Shown piece after piece: positions 60,193-64,000 of a stretch of 64,000 nt of DNA (within the stretch, counting starts at the first letter, position 1; each line of letters starts with the position of its first letter). The position numbers and the translations under genes were made by a program. Under the pieces are notes generated by a model that made no database searches, had not been told where the DNA came from, and saw only the letters and a list, made by a program, of their open reading frames with translations. Source of the DNA: Salana multivorans (lineage in GTDB: Bacteria > Actinomycetota > Actinomycetes > Actinomycetales > Beutenbergiaceae); contig NZ_RKHQ01000001.1 in assembly GCF_003751805.1 (NCBI RefSeq), positions 1,054,001 through 1,118,000 on the forward strand. The letters are read 5' to 3'.

Positions 60193-61209
60193 ATGCGTCT
60201 CCTCACGATCGTCCCGGCGGACGACGCCGACGCCGAGCCCCTGCGGCTCCGGCTCATCGACGCCCCGACGCCCCGGCCCGGTCCCGGCGAGGCCCTCGTC
60301 CGCGTGACCGCCAGCGGGGTCAACCGGGCCGACCTGCTCCAGGTCGCGGGCCACTACCCGCCCCCGCCGGGCGCACCCGAGCACCCCGGGCTCGAGGTCG
60401 CCGGCGTCATCGAGGCCCTCGGCGACCAGGCGGACGCAGCGATCCCACCCGGCACCCGCGTCATGGCCCTCCTCGCCGGCGGTGGCTACGCCGACGCCGC
60501 CGTCGTCCCGGTCGGCCAGCTCCTCCCGATCCCGGACACCCTCACCGACGTCGAGGCGGCCGCCCTGCCCGAGGCGCTCGCGACCGTGTGGTCCAACCTC
60601 GTCGGCGTCGGCGACTCCCCCGTCGGGAACCTCCGCGCCGGCGACACGCTCCACGTCATCGGCGGCTCCGGCGGGATCGGCACCGCAGCCGTCCAGGTCG
60701 GCCGGCTCCTCGGCGCGCGCGTCGTCGCCACGGCCGGCGGGCCCGACCGTTGCGCCGCCGTCCGCGCGCTGGGCGCCGACGTCGTGCTCGACCACCGCGA
60801 CGCGACGCCGCAGGACGTCACCGCCGCGGTCCTCGCGGCCACCGACGGGCGCGGCGTCGACGTCGTCCTCGACGTGCTCGGCGGTGCGACCCTGACCGAG
60901 AACGTCCGGCGCCTCGCGACCGGCGGACGACTCGTCGTCATCGGGACGCAGCGCGGACGACGCGGCGACCTCGACGTCCTCGCCCTCATGCAGCGCCGCG
61001 CGAGCATCCACGGGACCACCCTGCGCGGCCGCCCGCTCGCGGAGAAGGCCGCGATCACGGCCGACGTCGCCGCCCACCTCCTCCCGGCGCTCGCCGACGG
61101 CCGGCTGCGGCCCGTGGTCCACGCCGCCGTCCCGGCCGCCGACGCCGAGCGCGCCCACGCGATGCTGCGCGACGGCGCGGCCCTCGGCAAGGTCGTGCTC
61201 ACGTGGTGA
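60193..61209 (+). CDS. NAD(P)H-quinone oxidoreductase (zinc-free MDR, PIG3-like)
   Basis: A 338-residue medium-chain reductase. It has GEALVRVTASGVNRADLLQ, HYPPPPGAPEHPGLEVAG, and the nucleotide-binding GSGGIGTAAVQVGRLLGARV. No zinc-ligand Cys cluster is seen. It resembles human PIG3/TP53I3-type quinone reductases. Its stop overlaps the next start (GTGA), coupling it to an F420-type oxidoreductase. Confidence 0.9.
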   Translation: MRLLTIVPADDADAEPLRLRLIDAPTPRPGPGEALVRVTASGVNRADLLQVAGHYPPPPGAPEHPGLEVAGVIEALGDQADAAIPPGTRVMALLAGGGYADAAVVPVGQLLPIPDTLTDVEAAALPEALATVWSNLVGVGDSPVGNLRAGDTLHVIGGSGGIGTAAVQVGRLLGARVVATAGGPDRCAAVRALGADVVLDHRDATPQDVTAAVLAATDGRGVDVVLDVLGGATLTENVRRLATGGRLVVIGTQRGRRGDLDVLALMQRRASIHGTTLRGRPLAEKAAITADVAAHLLPALADGRLRPVVHAAVPAADAERAHAMLRDGAALGKVVLTW

Positions 61210-61961
61210 CGCCCCGGCTCGACGTCGTGCTCTCCCCCTTCGGCGGCGACGCGACCGCGCTGCTCGACGCCGCGATCCGGGCCGAGGACGCCGGCCTCGA
61301 CGGCGTGTGGACCTTCGACCACGTCTCGTCGCTCGCGTCGATCGGCGCACCGGGGTCGGGGGCGTCGCGCGACCCGTTCGCGGTGCTGGGCGCGGTCGCC
61401 GCGCGCACGACGCGGGTGCGGCTCGGCACGCTCGTCGCCAACCTGCACAACCGCCTGCCCGAGCAGCTCGCCCTCGCGATCGACACGCTCGCCTCGCTGG
61501 CACCGGCCCGCGTCGTGTGCGGCGTCGGCTCGGGTGCCGGGGTCGGCTCGCCGTTCGCGCGCGAGGACGAGGCGCTCGGCCGCGTGCCCGAGCCCGCCGC
61601 GGTGCGGCGCGCGATGCTCGCCGACTACGTCCGGCGCCTCGACGAGACCTGGGCCGGCCGCGGCGTCCCCGGGGTCGTGTCGGGTCCGCGCCCGCCGATC
61701 GTCGTCGGCGCGGGATCGGCGACGACGCTGCGCCTCGCCGCGCTGGACCCGCTGGTGGACGGCGTCAACGTTGTGACGGGCCTGACGCCTGACCTCTCCG
61801 ACACCGTCGGCCTGGTTCGCGGCCTCGTCGCCGAGCGCCCGTTCGAGGTCAGCGTCTTCCTGGACGCGGGGGGCGTCCGGCTCGAGGACCTTCGCGACCA
61901 CGCCGGGTCGCTGCCGGTCCCGGCGGGGGTCGACCGCCTCACGTTCCTCGTCCGTCCCTGA
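61206..61961 (+). CDS. LLM-class F420/FMN-dependent oxidoreductase
   Basis: A 251-residue luciferase-like barrel protein. LDAAIRAEDAGLDGVWTFDH, TTRVRLGTLVANLHNRLPEQL, and CGVGSGAGVGSPFAREDEAL are family blocks. It is shorter than most LLM enzymes (about 290-340), mainly at the C-terminus, where a helical insertion seems lacking. It starts at a GTG overlapping the upstream stop. The substrate is unknown; pairing with a quinone reductase and a Ddn-like protein suggests redox defence. Confidence 0.85.
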   Translation: MTPRLDVVLSPFGGDATALLDAAIRAEDAGLDGVWTFDHVSSLASIGAPGSGASRDPFAVLGAVAARTTRVRLGTLVANLHNRLPEQLALAIDTLASLAPARVVCGVGSGAGVGSPFAREDEALGRVPEPAAVRRAMLADYVRRLDETWAGRGVPGVVSGPRPPIVVGAGSATTLRLAALDPLVDGVNVVTGLTPDLSDTVGLVRGLVAERPFEVSVFLDAGGVRLEDLRDHAGSLPVPAGVDRLTFLVRP

Positions 61962-61986
61962 GCCGGCGCCGGGCAGCCGGTCGCCC

Positions 61987-63288
61987 CTAGGAGTCGAGCA
62001 GCCCCGCCTTGATGCCGCTTGCGAGCGCCGGCCACAGCGGCAGCCGCGGGATGAGCGACGCCTGGATCGCGTGGTAGATGTCCGGCTTGCCGACCCACAC
62101 CGTCGCCGCGGGGTAGTTCTCGACGTCGAGCTCGTGCACCCACGACCCGGAGTCGTCGATGAGGTAGAGCTGCGCGTAGTCCCACCACGCCTCGTACCAG
62201 GAGGCGTACTCCTGGTCGCCGGTCGCGCGCCACAGCGCGGCCGCGGCCCCGATCGCCTCGGTCACCACCCAGTGCATCCGCTCGCGGACCACGGGCTCGC
62301 CCTCGAAGTCGACGGTGTAGACGAAGCCGTCGGCCCCGTCGACCGCCCAGCCCTCGCGGACCCCGGTCTCGAACAGGGCCGACGCGGCCGTCAGCAGCCA
62401 CGCGACGTCGTCGTCGGCCGCACCGGCCTCGAGCTCGGCGGCGCGGGCGTGCAGCGCGAGCCGCGCCCACTCGAACCAGTGCCCGACGGTCGCCCCGTAC
62501 GGCCGGAACGGGTGCGCGCGCTCGTCGGTGTTGTAGTCGGGCAGCGGCTCCCACGACGTCGAGAAGTGCTCCGGGATCCGCCACGCGTACTCCTGCGCGT
62601 AGCCGAGCACCCGGCGCAGGATGCGCACCGCCCGCTCACGCCACACGGTCTCCCCCGTCGCATCGGCCACGGCCAGGTACGCCTCGACCGTGTGCATGTT
62701 CGCGTTGACGCCGCGGTACTCCTCGCACTCGGTCCAGCCGGCGTCCCAGGACTCGACGGCCATGCCCTCGTCCTCGTTCCAGAACCGCTCCGTGTGCACG
62801 GCCTTGGCCTCGGCGAGCAGCTCCGCGGCGCCGTGCCCCCCGGCGAGCAGGGCCGAGGACGTCGCGAGCAGCACGAACGCGTGCGCGTACGCCTCCTTGA
62901 CCGGCGCCGACGGCCCGTCCGGCGTCACCTTGGAGAACCAGCCGCCGTTCTCGTCGTCGGCGAACACCTGCTGCAGCGCACCGAGACCGTGGTCGACGAG
63001 CACCTTGTACCCGGGACGCCCGAGCAGCACGCCGAGGCTGAACGAGTGGATCATCCGGCAGGTGATCCACAGCTCGGACTCCCCGGCGGGGTCGGTGTCG
63101 CTGATCTCGCCCTCGCCGTCGAGGTAGCCGAACCCGGCGTCGATCGCGCTGCCGGAGGCGAACGCGAGGAGCGAGTCGGTGTGCTCCTCGAGCCAGCGGG
63201 CGTGGGAGTCGGTGCCCAGCCAGGTCAGCGGCGCGTCGATCGCGGCGCGGACGTCGGCGGGCGTTGCGGGTGCGGAAGTGCGCGTCAT
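61987..63288 (-). CDS. AGE-family sugar epimerase/isomerase
   Basis: A 433-residue (alpha/alpha)6-barrel protein of the N-acylglucosamine 2-epimerase superfamily. Motifs are ITCRMIHSFSLGVLLG, ECEEYRGVNANMHTVEAYLA, YGATVGHWFEWARLAL and VRERMHWVVTEAIGAAAAL, each with a conserved His of the active site. The pattern resembles YihS-type aldose-ketose isomerases that turn mannose into fructose. It is divergent from a beta-mannosidase gene, so mannose release followed by isomerisation is a consistent pathway. The ATG at 63286-63288 is preferred to a longer frame overlapping the promoter. Confidence 0.88.
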   Translation of the reverse strand: MTRTSAPATPADVRAAIDAPLTWLGTDSHARWLEEHTDSLLAFASGSAIDAGFGYLDGEGEISDTDPAGESELWITCRMIHSFSLGVLLGRPGYKVLVDHGLGALQQVFADDENGGWFSKVTPDGPSAPVKEAYAHAFVLLATSSALLAGGHGAAELLAEAKAVHTERFWNEDEGMAVESWDAGWTECEEYRGVNANMHTVEAYLAVADATGETVWRERAVRILRRVLGYAQEYAWRIPEHFSTSWEPLPDYNTDERAHPFRPYGATVGHWFEWARLALHARAAELEAGAADDDVAWLLTAASALFETGVREGWAVDGADGFVYTVDFEGEPVVRERMHWVVTEAIGAAAALWRATGDQEYASWYEAWWDYAQLYLIDDSGSWVHELDVENYPAATVWVGKPDIYHAIQASLIPRLPLWPALASGIKAGLLDS

Positions 63289-63383
63289 GGCTCGATCCTG
63301 CCACCCGTGTCCAGTTCGCTGACTACGCTCGTTCCAGCGCTGCAGTCCGCGTTCTTCCCGCCATCGACGACGCCGGAGTCCCC
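63289..63383. promoter_or_regulatory. Divergent promoter region of epimerase and beta-mannosidase genes
   Basis: These 95 bases must hold both promoters. CCAGCGCTGCAG at 63334-63345 is the only small symmetric element noticed, with AGCGCT at its core. No clear -35/-10 pair was found. Confidence 0.4.
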
Positions 63384-64000
63384 ATGCCAACCCTGTCCCT
63401 CGACGGCGCCTGGACCGTCACCGCCGTGCCGACCGGTCAGCCCTCGCCGGTCCCCGCCGACCTGGTCGACGTGACCGTCCCGGCACTCGTCCCGGGCTGC
63501 GTCCACCTCGACCTGCTCGCCGCCGGCCTCATCGCCGAGCCGTTCGACGGCGACAACGAGGCCGCCCAGCAGTGGATCGGCTCGACCGACTGGCGCTACG
63601 AGCGGACCTTCGAGTGGTCGCCGCCCGGCGGACCGGGCGGCGACGGCCACGAGCGGCACGATCTCGTCGCGCTCGGCCTCGACACGCTCGCGACGGTGGA
63701 GCTCAACGGCACGGTCGTCGCGACGACGGAGAACCAGCACCGCAGCCACCGGTGGAGCGTCGGTCACCTGCTGCGCGAGGGCGAGAACACGCTCGCCGTG
63801 ACGTTCGCCGCACCCGTCCCGGCCGCCGAGCGCCGCCAGGAGGAGAACGGCGGCGAGCTGTTCCACGTGAATCACCACCCCTACAACGCGCTGCGCAAGA
63901 TGGCCTCGAGCTTCGGCTGGGACTGGGGCATCGACGTCGCCTCGTCCGGCATCTGGCGCTCGATCGGCATCGAGTCGTGGAGCTCGGCGCGCATCGACTC
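63384..64000 (+). CDS. Beta-mannosidase, glycoside hydrolase family 2 (partial, cut by window end)
   Basis: The first 205 residues of a GH2 beta-mannosidase. They show the N-terminal jelly-roll domain of the family: VPALVPGCVHLDLLAAGLI, WIGSTDWRYERTFEW, LGLDTLATVELNGTVVATTENQH and NALRKMASSFGWDWG, the last being the beta-mannosidase signature. The catalytic barrel lies beyond the window. There is no signal peptide, so it should cleave imported beta-manno-oligosaccharides. It starts with ATG at 63384 and diverges from the epimerase gene. Confidence 0.9.
   Translation, partial: MPTLSLDGAWTVTAVPTGQPSPVPADLVDVTVPALVPGCVHLDLLAAGLIAEPFDGDNEAAQQWIGSTDWRYERTFEWSPPGGPGGDGHERHDLVALGLDTLATVELNGTVVATTENQHRSHRWSVGHLLREGENTLAVTFAAPVPAAERRQEENGGELFHVNHHPYNALRKMASSFGWDWGIDVASSGIWRSIGIESWSSARID

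Noticed and set aside
1-64000. CRISPR arrays, insertion sequences, prophage genes, attachment sites or rRNA
   Set aside because: No regularly spaced repeats, transposase or integrase motifs, or rRNA-like sequence were seen. The tRNA genes show no flanking duplication that would mark an integrated element.

Overview
The window is very GC-rich (codon third positions almost all G/C), with leaderless or GTG starts, stop/start overlaps of the ATGA and GTGA kind, F420-type oxidoreductases, an FeoABC set under a DtxR/IdeR-like box, and many LacI-controlled glycoside-hydrolase loci. This points to an actinobacterium, most likely a plant-polysaccharide-degrading Micrococcales of the Cellulomonas/Promicromonospora/Beutenbergia type. 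The genus is an inference from gene content, not a database match. No insertion sequence, phage gene, CRISPR array or rRNA was seen. Two tRNA-Ser genes (GCT and TGA) are present.

Layout. 1-12.4 kb: mostly housekeeping and defence: a glutaminase/DHA2 exporter pair, a class IV aminotransferase, an MFS carrier, an ABC-F protein with a three-codon leader peptide, a NUDIX hydrolase, a DUF5701-like protein, a GH31 glycosidase and a secreted G5/3D-domain protein. 12.6-25.7 kb: a ketopantoate-reductase-like gene, then a catabolic island: a ribose-type ABC importer, a nitrilase-superfamily amidase, a Gfo/Idh/MocA dehydrogenase, LacI, an aldo/keto reductase, a GMC oxidoreductase with a gluconate-2-dehydrogenase-subunit-3-like partner, and a second LacI. 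It reads as an intracellular oxidative route for a glycoside or amidated sugar. 25.8-30 kb: tRNA-Ser, a VOC protein, an esterase, then a wall-anchored cohesin protein directly followed by a secreted amidase carrying an N-terminal dockerin.

30-46.3 kb: three carbohydrate loci. A LacI gene has its own palindromic operator. A GH10/Gfo/ThuA/Gfo operon and a GH95 gene flank another LacI gene, and each has the same TATCGATA-centred box in front. An operon encodes an LplABC-type oligosaccharide importer, a GH3 glycosidase and a DUF624 protein, behind a near-consensus promoter with an 18-bp inverted repeat at the start of transcription. All the hydrolases of the two enzyme loci lack signal peptides, so oligosaccharides appear to be imported and then cut in the cytoplasm.

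46.4-64 kb: a pterin-dehydratase/VOC fusion overlapping an S-adenosylhomocysteine-hydrolase-like paralog; a gamma-butyrolactone signalling cassette (AfsA-type synthase, ArpA/ScbR-type TetR receptor, SDR ketoreductase); feoABC; an acyltransferase fusion; a DUF4956-VTC pair; a glutathionyl-hydroquinone-reductase-like gene; CsbD, AhpD-like and DUF1304 proteins; tRNA-Ser(TGA); F420/quinone oxidoreductases; and an AGE-family epimerase divergent from a beta-mannosidase cut by the window end. The items most worth follow-up are the cohesin/dockerin-amidase pair, the butyrolactone cassette, the oxidative glycoside island and the ABC-F leader.
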